From positions 1 through 64,000 of the forward strand of contig CAMUDN010000003.1 of the NCBI GenBank assembly GCA_947087645.1: a DNA stretch of 64,000 nt, written 5' to 3'. Made by a program: the position numbers and the translations under genes. This document shows positions 52,627-61,087 of the stretch, piece by piece. The first letter of the stretch is position 1. Every line of letters starts with the position of its first letter. Source of the stretch: an uncultured Bulleidia sp. GTDB lineage: Bacteria; Bacillota_I; Bacilli_A; Erysipelotrichales; Erysipelotrichaceae. The notes under the pieces are model-generated. The model was not told where the DNA came from. It made no database searches and worked only from the letters and a program-made list of their open reading frames with translations.

Positions 52627-53554
52627 AATTGCAACATATGAAATTGGTAAACGATATAATCTACCTTTATTAGTTAAAGATGTGAAAAATGGATTAACTA
52701 ATAAAGGAGCAGCTTATTTGTCAATGACATTGGCAGATAATACCGGTACTATTGAAGCAAAAATGTGGGAAGTAAAAGAAGAAGATATAGAATTAATAAA
52801 AGTTGGTCAAATTCTTAATTTTTGCTTTGATACTCTTGATTATAAAGGGCAAGTACAGGCTCGTGTTTTAAAAGTAAATATATGTAATGAAACAATAAAT
52901 TTAGCTGATTTTATCATATCTAGTGTTTTTTCTAAAGAAGAAAGGCAAAAACAATTACAAGATATTTTAAATTTAATAAAAAATCCTTGTTTACATCAGT
53001 TAGTAGTTGGCTTGTTGACTAAAGTTGGTCAAAAATATATGGATTATCCAGCAGCAGCTAAAATACATCATGCTTTCTTAGGAGGGCTTTCTGAGCATAG
53101 CTTAGGGATGGTTAAATTAGCTAATGCTATTTGTGATTTATATCCCCAATTAAATCGTGATTTATTAGTTAGTGGTTGTATAGTTCATGATATTGGTAAA
53201 ACATCTGAAATGTCAGGTCCTATAGCAACGGAATATACATTAGAAGGAAAGTTGGAAGGACATATTTCTTTGGCTAATGGTTGGCTTACAGAAGTAGCCC
53301 ATGAACTAAATTTAGAAAGTAATGAAGAAACTATTTTATTACATCATATGATTTTAAGTCATCATGGTCATTTAGAATATGGATCACCAGTATTACCATG
53401 TTTACAAGAAGCAGAAATATTGTCTTTTATTGATAATATTGATGCCCGTTTGAATATTTTAAGAAATGCATTGAAAGATATTGCTAAAGGAAACTGGACT
53501 TCACGTATATTTGCTTTAGAAAATCGTCAATTTTATAAACCTAAAGGAAAATAA
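52619..53554 (+). CDS. yhaM: 3'-5' exoribonuclease YhaM (OB-fold plus HD domain)
   Basis: 311 residues: an OB-fold nucleic-acid binding domain (about 12-85, with YLSMTLADNTGTIEAKMWEV), then an HD hydrolase domain (about 150-270) with HHAFLGGLSEHSLGMV, the HD pair in GCIVHDIGKTSE, LLHHMILSHHG and ILSFIDNIDARLN. This is the YhaM layout; the enzyme shortens RNA 3' ends. I start it at 52619 with AAAGGA upstream, overlapping the GT-RecX stop by 8 bases; a start at 52598 lies within the preceding gene and lacks a site. Confidence 0.9.
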   Translation: MIKIATYEIGKRYNLPLLVKDVKNGLTNKGAAYLSMTLADNTGTIEAKMWEVKEEDIELIKVGQILNFCFDTLDYKGQVQARVLKVNICNETINLADFIISSVFSKEERQKQLQDILNLIKNPCLHQLVVGLLTKVGQKYMDYPAAAKIHHAFLGGLSEHSLGMVKLANAICDLYPQLNRDLLVSGCIVHDIGKTSEMSGPIATEYTLEGKLEGHISLANGWLTEVAHELNLESNEETILLHHMILSHHGHLEYGSPVLPCLQEAEILSFIDNIDARLNILRNALKDIAKGNWTSRIFALENRQFYKPKGK

Positions 53555-53556
53555 AT

Positions 53557-54867
53557 ATGTCATTATCATTATTATTTGTACAATTAATAGGTAAAATATT
53601 ACAGAAACTAGGAAGAGGTGGATCATTTCCTGGTATTTTGGCTTTGAAACTTGATCCTCATATGATTGAGAAATTTATTTTACCTAAAAAAGTAATTCTT
53701 GTAACAGGAACAAATGGCAAAACAACAACAGCTAATTTATTAGCTGATTGCTTACGAAATACGGGTTTAAATGTCGTAAATAATAAGAAAGGTGATAATC
53801 TAAATGTTGGCATTGCTTCATTATTAGCATTAAATAGTGATTTAAATTATCATATTAAAGCGGATGCTTGTGTTATTGAAGTTGATGAGTTGACTTTATA
53901 TCGACAATTTTATAAGTTAAAACCTAGTCATTTAATAATTAATAATTTTTTTCGTGATCAACTTGATCGCGTAGGTGAGATGGAAACAATTATTCGTCGT
54001 ATTGAAGAAGTATGTCATGATTTTACAGGAACACTTGTTTTAAATGCAGATGATCCTAATGTCTTACGAATTCAAAAAAAAGCAACTAAAGCTAAGATAT
54101 TACTTTATTCAGTAGCTAAAAATGAAATATCTATGCAACATAGTAAGGAAGCAAGTGAAGGAAAGTTTTGTCCTTATTGTGGTAATAGATTGGAATATGA
54201 CTATTATCAATATTCACATATTGGTCGTTTTCATTGTCCATATGATAATTTTGGAATAATTGAGCCAACAGTTTTAGTTAAGGATATTTCCTATTGTGAT
54301 CAAACTTTTAAAGTTGATAAATATCAATTTCATTCTTTTATGAATACTATTTATGCTATTTACAATAGTGCTGCTGTAATCACTGTTTTGAAAGATTTAA
54401 ATCTTGATTTAGCTAAAGCCAATGATGTTTTCGAACATTTTTCATTAAAAGAAGGAAGAAATGAAAGTTTTAAATTAAAGCAAGAATTCATTATTAATTT
54501 AGTTAAAAATCCAACAGGTACCAATGAGGTTTTAAAGTATATAATAAATGATCAAGAAAAGAAAAATATATTATTAATTCTTAATGATAATGATCAAGAT
54601 GGACATGATATTTCTTGGATTTGGGATGCTCATTTTGAATATTTAAAAAAAGGAAATGTTAATTCTATTGTCACTTCCGGTTTAAGAGCATATGACATGG
54701 CTTTACGTTTAAAATATGAAGGTTTAGCTAAGCAAGTAATAGTTGAAGAAAACATTGCAAAGGCAATTGATATATTAAATAAGCAAGATCAAAAAACTTA
54801 TGTTTTATCGACATATACAGCATTACATGGGACAAGAAATTTACTTAGAAAGAGAGTAAAATTATGA
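53557..54867 (+). CDS. murT: Lipid II isoglutaminyl synthase, MurT subunit
   Basis: Mur-ligase-like subunit that with GatD amidates the D-glutamate of lipid II. 436 residues: hydrophobic N-terminus, ATP P-loop LVTGTNGKTTTANLL, a zinc-ribbon insert with CPYCGNRL and later FHCPYD, the central domain with INNFFRDQLDRVGE, and the DUF1727-type C-terminus KNPTGTNEVLKYI. The ribbon and C-terminus separate MurT from ordinary Mur ligases. The stop overlaps gatD (ATGA), as is usual for this pair. Confidence 0.95.
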   Translation: MSLSLLFVQLIGKILQKLGRGGSFPGILALKLDPHMIEKFILPKKVILVTGTNGKTTTANLLADCLRNTGLNVVNNKKGDNLNVGIASLLALNSDLNYHIKADACVIEVDELTLYRQFYKLKPSHLIINNFFRDQLDRVGEMETIIRRIEEVCHDFTGTLVLNADDPNVLRIQKKATKAKILLYSVAKNEISMQHSKEASEGKFCPYCGNRLEYDYYQYSHIGRFHCPYDNFGIIEPTVLVKDISYCDQTFKVDKYQFHSFMNTIYAIYNSAAVITVLKDLNLDLAKANDVFEHFSLKEGRNESFKLKQEFIINLVKNPTGTNEVLKYIINDQEKKNILLILNDNDQDGHDISWIWDAHFEYLKKGNVNSIVTSGLRAYDMALRLKYEGLAKQVIVEENIAKAIDILNKQDQKTYVLSTYTALHGTRNLLRKRVKL

Positions 54868-55595
54868 AATTAACATTACTTTGGATGTACCATGACTTAA
54901 TGGATTTATATGGTGACAAAGGGAATATTGCCACTCTGAAATATCGTTTTCAAAAACGTGATATTAATTTAGAAATACGAACTTGTTCCATTAATGAAAA
55001 AGTAAATATGGCTGATATTGATATTTTCTTTATGGGTGGTGGTGCTGATAAAGAGCAAAATTTAATCTATCAAGATTTATTAAATAGAAAAAATGATATT
55101 CAGTATTTATTAGCAAATGATTGTCAATTCTTATTAATATGTGGTGCTTATCAATTATTTGGTAAATATTATAAAGATCAAGATGGTCAAATAATTAAAG
55201 GTCTTGATTTTTTTCCTTACTATACTGAAGCAAGTGATCGCAATCATCGTTGTATTGGGAATATAGTTGTAGAAACAACATTAGATAATGAAAAAGTTAA
55301 AATTGTTGGTTTTGAAAATCATGGTGGTCAAACAAAAAATGTTTTAACACCATTTGCTAATGTATTATATGGTCATGGTAATGAATATCAAAGTAATTAT
55401 GAAGGTTTCATGAATAAGCAAGTTATTGCTACTTATATGCATGGTCCTTTATTACCTAAAAATCCACAATTAGCTGATTATATTATTAAAAAAGCATTGC
55501 ATAAAAAAGGTATCAATATGCCTTTATTGACTCTGAATGATGAATGGGAAAAGAAAGCTAAAGAAGTTATGCTATCACATTTACATTTAAAATAA
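54864..55595 (+). CDS. gatD: Lipid II isoglutaminyl synthase, GatD glutaminase subunit
   Basis: Class I glutamine amidotransferase supplying ammonia to MurT. 243 residues: N-terminal MYHDLMDLYGDKGNIATL, the nucleophile Cys93 in LICGAYQLFG, Arg129 nearby in DRNHRC (candidate substrate arginine), and the catalytic His193 in ATYMHGPLLPKNP. All glutaminase residues are in place. Second gene of murT-gatD, followed by a strong terminator that separates it from the type VII locus. Confidence 0.95.
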   Translation: MKLTLLWMYHDLMDLYGDKGNIATLKYRFQKRDINLEIRTCSINEKVNMADIDIFFMGGGADKEQNLIYQDLLNRKNDIQYLLANDCQFLLICGAYQLFGKYYKDQDGQIIKGLDFFPYYTEASDRNHRCIGNIVVETTLDNEKVKIVGFENHGGQTKNVLTPFANVLYGHGNEYQSNYEGFMNKQVIATYMHGPLLPKNPQLADYIIKKALHKKGINMPLLTLNDEWEKKAKEVMLSHLHLK

Positions 55596-55613
55596 TGCTA
55601 AAAATCATTTTTA

Positions 55614-55637
55614 AAAGCACATTGATGTGCTTTTTTT
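55614..55637 (+). terminator. Terminator of murT-gatD
   Basis: AAAGCACA, loop TTGA, TGTGCTTT followed by a run of Ts to 55637. Confidence 0.87.
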
Positions 55638-55686
55638 ATGGAAGCAGTTATTTAGCAGGGAATATAAAAGTGAAAGGAGTTCACAA

Positions 55687-55974
55687 ATGATTAAAGTAAA
55701 ACCGGAAGAAATAATGGTGCAAGTAAATTATTTACAAGAAGAATTAGAAGAATATCAATCAAAATGTAGTGTTATGATGAACACAATTATGAATTTAAAG
55801 GAGATTTGGCATGGTCCAGATAATGAAGCTTTTAGTAATCGTATTTTAGATTATCAAAAAGATATTCAACATTTAGCAATGATCTTATCTGATAATATTA
55901 ATTTTTTAAAACAAAGTGCTGATTCATATCGTCAAGTACAGGATGAATTAGTAGCTCAAGCACATAATTTATAA
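55687..55974 (+). CDS. WXG100-family protein (type VII secretion substrate)
   Basis: 95 residues, predicted helix-turn-helix. The turn carries W41-H-G43 (LKEIWHGPDNEAF), the WXG signature in the middle of the chain, flanked by two amphipathic helices (about 6-37 and 47-90). No signal peptide. The family forms dimers exported by EssC-type ATPases. I start at ATG 55687 with AAAGGAG at 55673-55679; in-frame sequence upstream runs into the gatD terminator. A TATAAA at 55663-55668 might be the promoter -10. First gene of the compact type VII-like locus. Confidence 0.82.
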   Translation: MIKVKPEEIMVQVNYLQEELEEYQSKCSVMMNTIMNLKEIWHGPDNEAFSNRILDYQKDIQHLAMILSDNINFLKQSADSYRQVQDELVAQAHNL

Positions 55975-55984
55975 AGGAGGTAAT

Positions 55985-56281
55985 ATGTCTGTACATATAC
56001 AAGTCGAAAAAGTTCGTGAAGCAAGTCAACAATTAAAAGTTCAAAATCAACAGATTGCAGATGTTTTAATGGCTATGAAACAGCGAATTATCAATATTAA
56101 GCCATATTTTGACTCGGCCGCAGCTGTTGAATTTCAGAATCATTTTATACAATTTAGTAAACGTTTCCTAGAAATGCAAGAAACAATTGAACAATATATT
56201 CAGTTTTTAGAATTAACAAGTAGTTCATATGAAACATTAGATGCGAGTCTAAAAGGAAATGTTAATGGTATGCAAATTTAA
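55985..56281 (+). CDS. WXG100-like partner protein lacking WXG
   Basis: 98 residues, again two helices with a central turn, but the turn reads KPYFDSAAA (about 39-47), so neither Trp nor Gly of WXG is kept. The C-terminal tail has Y82-E-T-L-D86, a YxxxD motif as in type VII export signals. The likely reading is that it dimerises with the preceding protein: one partner contributes WXG and the other YxxxD. AAAGGAGG upstream, ten bases after the first gene. Assignment rests on size, helices, tail motif and context. Confidence 0.68.
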   Translation: MSVHIQVEKVREASQQLKVQNQQIADVLMAMKQRIINIKPYFDSAAAVEFQNHFIQFSKRFLEMQETIEQYIQFLELTSSSYETLDASLKGNVNGMQI

Positions 56282-58241
56282 AAAATTAATAATCATTATT
56301 TGCCTTATTTTTATATCGTCATGTAGGAAAAAATTAGGTGATAGTATTAGTCATGCCGAATGGCTTAAATTAATGATAGATGTAGCAAATATTGAGCTGA
56401 CACATACAGAACGTGCTTATTTTCCATATATTAAAAAGAATCATCCATATTTTTCAATTGTTCAAACAGCTGTTGATTGGAAAATAATAAAGGTACAAAA
56501 AGATTTAAAATTAGATGATATTGTAACAAAAGATTGGTTAGCATATACATTAGTTAATTTTTTAGATTATCCGCTTAAGTATGATAAAGCAAAGGTACAT
56601 GATAGTTATAAAAGTGATTTTAAACATGAAATAGAAATGGCTGTAAAACTAGGTATTTTTAGCGTTGATGAAAAAAATAATTTTTATCCTGATCAACAAA
56701 TAAAGCGTGAAGAAGCACTAAAAAAATTACATAAAGTGCTAGATATGATTGATCATAAAGAAACTATTGCCAGTTTAAATAAAGTTAAATGGAAAAATAA
56801 TCTTAGAATAAGTGAAGTAGGACAAGAACGATATCATCCTGAAAATAATACAATTGATATTTTGCCATCTGATAAAATACAAAATGGTTCGATCATAAAA
56901 ATTGTAAAGCGTTATTTTAAGGTTTTAAATTGGCAAAATAATAAGGCTAACGTGAGGGAGATAAATGCCCTTGAGTTAAGTGAATCAATTCATTTGAGTG
57001 GTGAAACTAAATTAGATTTAACTAAAGCTTTGCTTATGCCTCAAAATACACTTCAAAAAATGTCCATGTTATCCTCAATGTTGGCAGTTGAAAAGCCACT
57101 TTCTATTTTTGGATATAGCGGTTTTTTACGCATTAATGAAAAAGGATTAAATGTACGCTTAGAAAAACAATTAGCTTTAAAAGTTAAGGCCTTTACTGAA
57201 GTTGATATATCTGCGTTGAGTTTAAAATATGATTGGCATTCAAAGGGAATGAATATTGATAATGCATATGTGCAATTTCGTTTTCATAGTCAAGAAAAAA
57301 TGGGTATTGAACGAGAAAAAAATAAATTTTATCAATTAAATCCTAACATTGAATGGTCTAATATCTATTCTTACTTAATACCTAAAGAGCAATATGTTCA
57401 TACTGAGATCCCAATTGTTACATTAAGAGTGCCTATACCAGGTGCACCAATGTTACAAGTTAAATTATTTTTATCGATCAGTCTATCTTTAGAAGGTCAT
57501 TTACACATTACATTACATCAACAAAATCGACTTGGTTTTCAAATTCGTAATAATCATATTCGCTGGCTTAATAGTACTAATAAACAACATTATTTAAAAT
57601 CTGAAGCAAAAGCTAGAGCTATGGCTAATCTTCGATTTAATTTAGATTTAGTAGCTTTTTCATTAGCTAATATTAGCTTGCAAGCAGGTATAGAATCACA
57701 ATTACAAGACAAAGTTGTTTTTTATGATAAGCAAGGTAAACAACAAGAAATAGAAGGACCATTTAATGATGATATTCAATATGTTAGAGGTAAGATTAGA
57801 TATTGTCGTAATCATCAAGCTAATTGGATTTTAGATATTTTTTTTAATGATGAATCAACAGTTCTTTATCGTTTTGGTTGGAGTAAGAAAATATCTCTTT
57901 TAAAAGCTGAAAAAGCAATTATTTATAAAGGAGCAGGTCAAGACTTAGCAGCTTGTAAACTGATGGCTCCTAAGGATATTAATCATCTTTACCATGAAGA
58001 TGGTTTTGGTATTGAAAAATTATCTTTTGCACTTAAAAAAGGTGAAAATAAGACAATTGAATTTCAAGAATTGCCACAAGGTTATACATTAGATGATATT
58101 GAAGTAAAAGTGATTGATGACAAAATTTTAAGGAATGATTTTTTAACGATATATGCTTTGCATACAGGATCAAGTTCTTTACGTGTGCAAACAAAGGATC
58201 ATAAACATCGGATATATTTAACAATTATGGTTATTACATGA
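56265..58241 (+). CDS. Large lipoprotein with SLH-like repeats in the type VII locus
   Basis: 658 residues: lipoprotein signal (MVCKFKKL, hydrophobic core, ISSC with Cys20). Residues about 28-150 resemble degenerate SLH (S-layer homology) repeats (HAEWLKLMIDVANIEL; VQTAVDWKIIKVQKDLKLDD; EMAVKLGIFSVDEKNNFYPD then QQIKREEALKKLHKVL). The middle is a large beta-rich region I do not recognise. The last 80 residues look like an Ig-like/BIG-type domain (ITIYALHTGSSSLRVQ-like close). The ATG at 56265 is seven bases after AAAAGGA and lies inside the 3' end of the preceding gene; the stop overlaps the ATPase gene (ATGA). A cell-surface component of the secretion machine is inferred from context. Confidence 0.6.
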   Translation: MVCKFKKLIIIICLIFISSCRKKLGDSISHAEWLKLMIDVANIELTHTERAYFPYIKKNHPYFSIVQTAVDWKIIKVQKDLKLDDIVTKDWLAYTLVNFLDYPLKYDKAKVHDSYKSDFKHEIEMAVKLGIFSVDEKNNFYPDQQIKREEALKKLHKVLDMIDHKETIASLNKVKWKNNLRISEVGQERYHPENNTIDILPSDKIQNGSIIKIVKRYFKVLNWQNNKANVREINALELSESIHLSGETKLDLTKALLMPQNTLQKMSMLSSMLAVEKPLSIFGYSGFLRINEKGLNVRLEKQLALKVKAFTEVDISALSLKYDWHSKGMNIDNAYVQFRFHSQEKMGIEREKNKFYQLNPNIEWSNIYSYLIPKEQYVHTEIPIVTLRVPIPGAPMLQVKLFLSISLSLEGHLHITLHQQNRLGFQIRNNHIRWLNSTNKQHYLKSEAKARAMANLRFNLDLVAFSLANISLQAGIESQLQDKVVFYDKQGKQQEIEGPFNDDIQYVRGKIRYCRNHQANWILDIFFNDESTVLYRFGWSKKISLLKAEKAIIYKGAGQDLAACKLMAPKDINHLYHEDGFGIEKLSFALKKGENKTIEFQELPQGYTLDDIEVKVIDDKILRNDFLTIYALHTGSSSLRVQTKDHKHRIYLTIMVIT

Positions 58242-60877
58242 GAATATTAATTGATTATCGAAATAATATTAGTATTTTAAAAAATAATTTTATAACCAAT
58301 GATTTAATTTTATCTAAGCAGGAAAAATATTATCTGAATAAAAAAGAAATAGTAGAAAATAAATGGCTTTATTTTATTTATAAAAATGAAAAATATGGGA
58401 TATATATTGAGACAGAAACGATTTATAGCTATTTATATCCACAAGATCTTAGCTTAGATATTAATTTACCAAGTGGTATTAAACCATTAATAATAAGGGC
58501 TGATGGTTGGATTGAAAATATGCAAAAATATTGGCAAGAAGGAACTTCCTTGCACTATTATCACTATTCTTTGCAATGGCAAAGTTATGGTTGGTTGGTT
58601 AATCAAGTTATCAATGGGCGAAATGTTAAATTATCTTTTTATGCTTTACAAGAACATTTTGCGCCAACTTTAAAACGACCATCTTGGCCAAAGTATGAAG
58701 CTTTATCCATCATGTATGATTATCCTAAACGCTCCTTATTACTGCAAATGGGTCCAAGTATAACAATGGCTTTAGCAACTTTAGTCAATGCAGTGGTACA
58801 AGCTATGCGTTTAGCTGACAATGGTAAATCAACAAAAGAAATAGTTTTTATCTTCATTATGCCCTTAATGATGTTTATTAGTATTCTTCTTTGGCAACCA
58901 TTAGAACGTATAATTACAAAAAAAGAAGAGCGACGTAATAGATTAAGAAAAGAAGATAATTGGCAAAATCAGCAAAAGCAAAAATGGACTTTATTTTTAA
59001 CTGATTGGCAGAAATATCAGATGAAAATAGAACAATTTTATATTCAAAATAATGTGCAAATTAGGAATAATAAAGATATTTATTTATGCCTTGGTTATCA
59101 AGAATTAAAAGTAGATAATGAGTGGCAAAAATATGCCTCAATGATAAAAGAATATGTTTTAATTTCTTGTCAAAATGAAATTATTCTTTGTCATGGTAAT
59201 GATGATAATTATTTTCAGTTAATAACGTATTTTAATTTGCATTATCATATTTTGGAAATAGAAGCTTATTTAATTGCTCCTATTGAATGGGTTTATAAAT
59301 ATCCAAATTTATTGAATATGCCTTTATTTTATCATCATGGAAAACGTAATATTATGACCGATATATCGTCTTTAAAGATAGTTAAAAGTAATAAAAAAAT
59401 TTTGTTTTTTAGTTTTAATGAATATTCAAAATATCCTGATGGAACAATATTTATCTTTAAAGATGACAATTTACATTATCCATATGCAAAAGCATTGTAT
59501 TGGCAAGACAAACAAGTAGTTGTTATGGATAAAGAACATAAAATTTTAATTAATTGTGTTGATAATGAATATAAAACTTTTGATCCTTCCATCTATCAAA
59601 TACATCATAATAATGTAAATAAAAATAATCATAATTTAGAAGTAATTATTGGCTATAATCAACAAGAAGAAATAAAATTAGATTTAAGTGAACAAGGAAT
59701 GGGTCCGCATGCTTTGATAACAGGAACGACGGGTAGCGGAAAGACGGAATTTGTTCTATATTGGATTTTACAATTAGCTAATAATTATGCAAGTGATTAT
59801 CTACAAATACTTTTATTTGATTTTAAAGGTGATAGTTTAAAGCAATCATTACAATATCATGGTAAATATATTCCTCATTTAAATGCTTCTATTTCCAATC
59901 TTGAAGAAGAAGATTTAGATCGTGCTTTATTTGGTCTTGAAAATGAATGTCGATTAAGAGAAGAATTATTTCTTAAAGCAAGTAAGGAGAGTAAAGAACC
60001 AATTAATTCTTTAGCACAATATCGTTTATTGAAGAAAGATAGTCTTATATCTTTGCCAGAATTAATTGTTATTTTTGATGAATTTGCTCAATTTAAGCAA
60101 CGTTTTCCAGAAAAAACAGATGTTTTTATTTCATTGGCTCGTATTGGTCGCAGTTTAGGTATTCATTTTATTTTGATTACGCAAAAAGCAGGTGGTATTA
60201 TCAATGATCAGATTTTTGCTAATATTCGTTTAAGAATTGCAATGAAAGTAACAGATAAACAAGATTGCTTGGAAATATTAAACAAAGATTTTTGTGATTA
60301 TTTGAAAAAAGCTGGTGATTTTGTTGCACATTATGATGATTGTTATTTATGTGGTCATGCATATTATTTACAAGAAATTGCCAAAAGTGATATTGTACGT
60401 TTGAATTATCAATTAGATAAAATATATTTACCACCTGAGCAAAAAACAAAGCGTCAAGTATTATTAGCAAAGATTACTAATCAACCATGTATAAAGCAAA
60501 GAAAAATATGGTTAAATGTTCCTGATAAATCACTTTTAAAAGAGGATGTAATAGGTATTATTGATGATATTGAACACCGTTGTCATATCTTTTTAAAAGC
60601 TGAAGATATAGAACAAGAAATTTTATTTATTTATGATCAAGAAGAAAAAAAAGAACAATTTTTAAAAAGATATAGCTTTTCAAAAATTAATTTTCAATAT
60701 CTTACAGAAAAAATAACAAGTACCCAAGTAGAAAAATATTTTGTTATTTATAATGCCAATATTCAATTTGAAAAGATAACTTTTTATTTTCACAAGATGA
60801 CAAAATTCAAGCAGCTAAAAAAAGGAGAAGGTTTATGTCTTTATCATGGTCAGATAATGAAAATCATACTTGTGTAA
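58238..60877 (+). CDS. essC: Reduced EssC-type FtsK/SpoIIIE ATPase of type VII secretion
   Basis: 879 residues; full-size EssC is about 1480. Order: a beta-rich N-terminal part (1-160) in the place of the FHA domains, two membrane segments (about 166-190 and 201-220), a charged helical linker (KKEERRNRLRKEDNW), then one FtsK/SpoIIIE domain with Walker A GTTGSGKT (496-503), FDFKGDSLKQSL, Walker B LIVIFDEFAQF (Asp614, Glu615), SLARIGRSLGIHFILITQKAGG and ALKV-like IAMKVTDKQDCLEIL. These match ATPase domain 1 of EssC. The last 160 residues have no P-loop; domains 2 and 3 are absent or degenerate. Overlaps the lipoprotein gene (ATGA) and the next small gene by 43 bases. Confidence 0.78.
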   Translation: MRILIDYRNNISILKNNFITNDLILSKQEKYYLNKKEIVENKWLYFIYKNEKYGIYIETETIYSYLYPQDLSLDINLPSGIKPLIIRADGWIENMQKYWQEGTSLHYYHYSLQWQSYGWLVNQVINGRNVKLSFYALQEHFAPTLKRPSWPKYEALSIMYDYPKRSLLLQMGPSITMALATLVNAVVQAMRLADNGKSTKEIVFIFIMPLMMFISILLWQPLERIITKKEERRNRLRKEDNWQNQQKQKWTLFLTDWQKYQMKIEQFYIQNNVQIRNNKDIYLCLGYQELKVDNEWQKYASMIKEYVLISCQNEIILCHGNDDNYFQLITYFNLHYHILEIEAYLIAPIEWVYKYPNLLNMPLFYHHGKRNIMTDISSLKIVKSNKKILFFSFNEYSKYPDGTIFIFKDDNLHYPYAKALYWQDKQVVVMDKEHKILINCVDNEYKTFDPSIYQIHHNNVNKNNHNLEVIIGYNQQEEIKLDLSEQGMGPHALITGTTGSGKTEFVLYWILQLANNYASDYLQILLFDFKGDSLKQSLQYHGKYIPHLNASISNLEEEDLDRALFGLENECRLREELFLKASKESKEPINSLAQYRLLKKDSLISLPELIVIFDEFAQFKQRFPEKTDVFISLARIGRSLGIHFILITQKAGGIINDQIFANIRLRIAMKVTDKQDCLEILNKDFCDYLKKAGDFVAHYDDCYLCGHAYYLQEIAKSDIVRLNYQLDKIYLPPEQKTKRQVLLAKITNQPCIKQRKIWLNVPDKSLLKEDVIGIIDDIEHRCHIFLKAEDIEQEILFIYDQEEKKEQFLKRYSFSKINFQYLTEKITSTQVEKYFVIYNANIQFEKITFYFHKMTKFKQLKKGEGLCLYHGQIMKIILV

Positions 60878-61080
60878 GAAGAATAATTATGGTCGTAAAT
60901 AAGCAAGAAAATTGGTATGAGGTTGACAGTAAACAAACTTTTCAAAAATTATTTCCACAATATGATCTTTTTTATGATTTAAGAAAAGGAGAATGGATAG
61001 ATAGGACAAAAAGAATTGAAGATTATTGTCAAAAAGAACAATTACCATATGTAGAAGCAATGACTTTACTTGATGTATAA
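60835..61080 (+). CDS. Uncharacterised 81-residue protein at the end of the type VII locus
   Basis: I do not recognise it. The start has an ideal site (AAAGGAG at 60821-60827, seven-base spacing) although it lies 43 bases inside the 3' end of the ATPase gene, in another frame. The protein is soluble, mixed charge, with YEVDSKQTFQKLFPQYDLFY and a C-terminal helix ending EAMTLLDV. It has no membrane segment or signal. Size is near that of the ubiquitin-like EsaB/YukD, but I see no convincing similarity. Co-transcription with the ATPase is certain from the overlap; a role in secretion is a guess. Confidence 0.65.
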   Translation: MSLSWSDNENHTCVRRIIMVVNKQENWYEVDSKQTFQKLFPQYDLFYDLRKGEWIDRTKRIEDYCQKEQLPYVEAMTLLDV

Positions 61081-61081
61081 T
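61076..61081 (+). promoter_or_regulatory. -10-like TATAAT immediately before truB
   Basis: TATAAT, six bases before ATG 61088, formed at the stop codon of the small upstream gene. No Shine-Dalgarno sequence precedes truB. No recognisable -35. Confidence 0.4.
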
Positions 61082-61087
61082 ATAAAC

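Noticed and set aside
60835..61080. The 81-residue protein as EsaB/YukD
   Set aside because: Size fits, but I cannot see the ubiquitin-like strand pattern or any matching motif.
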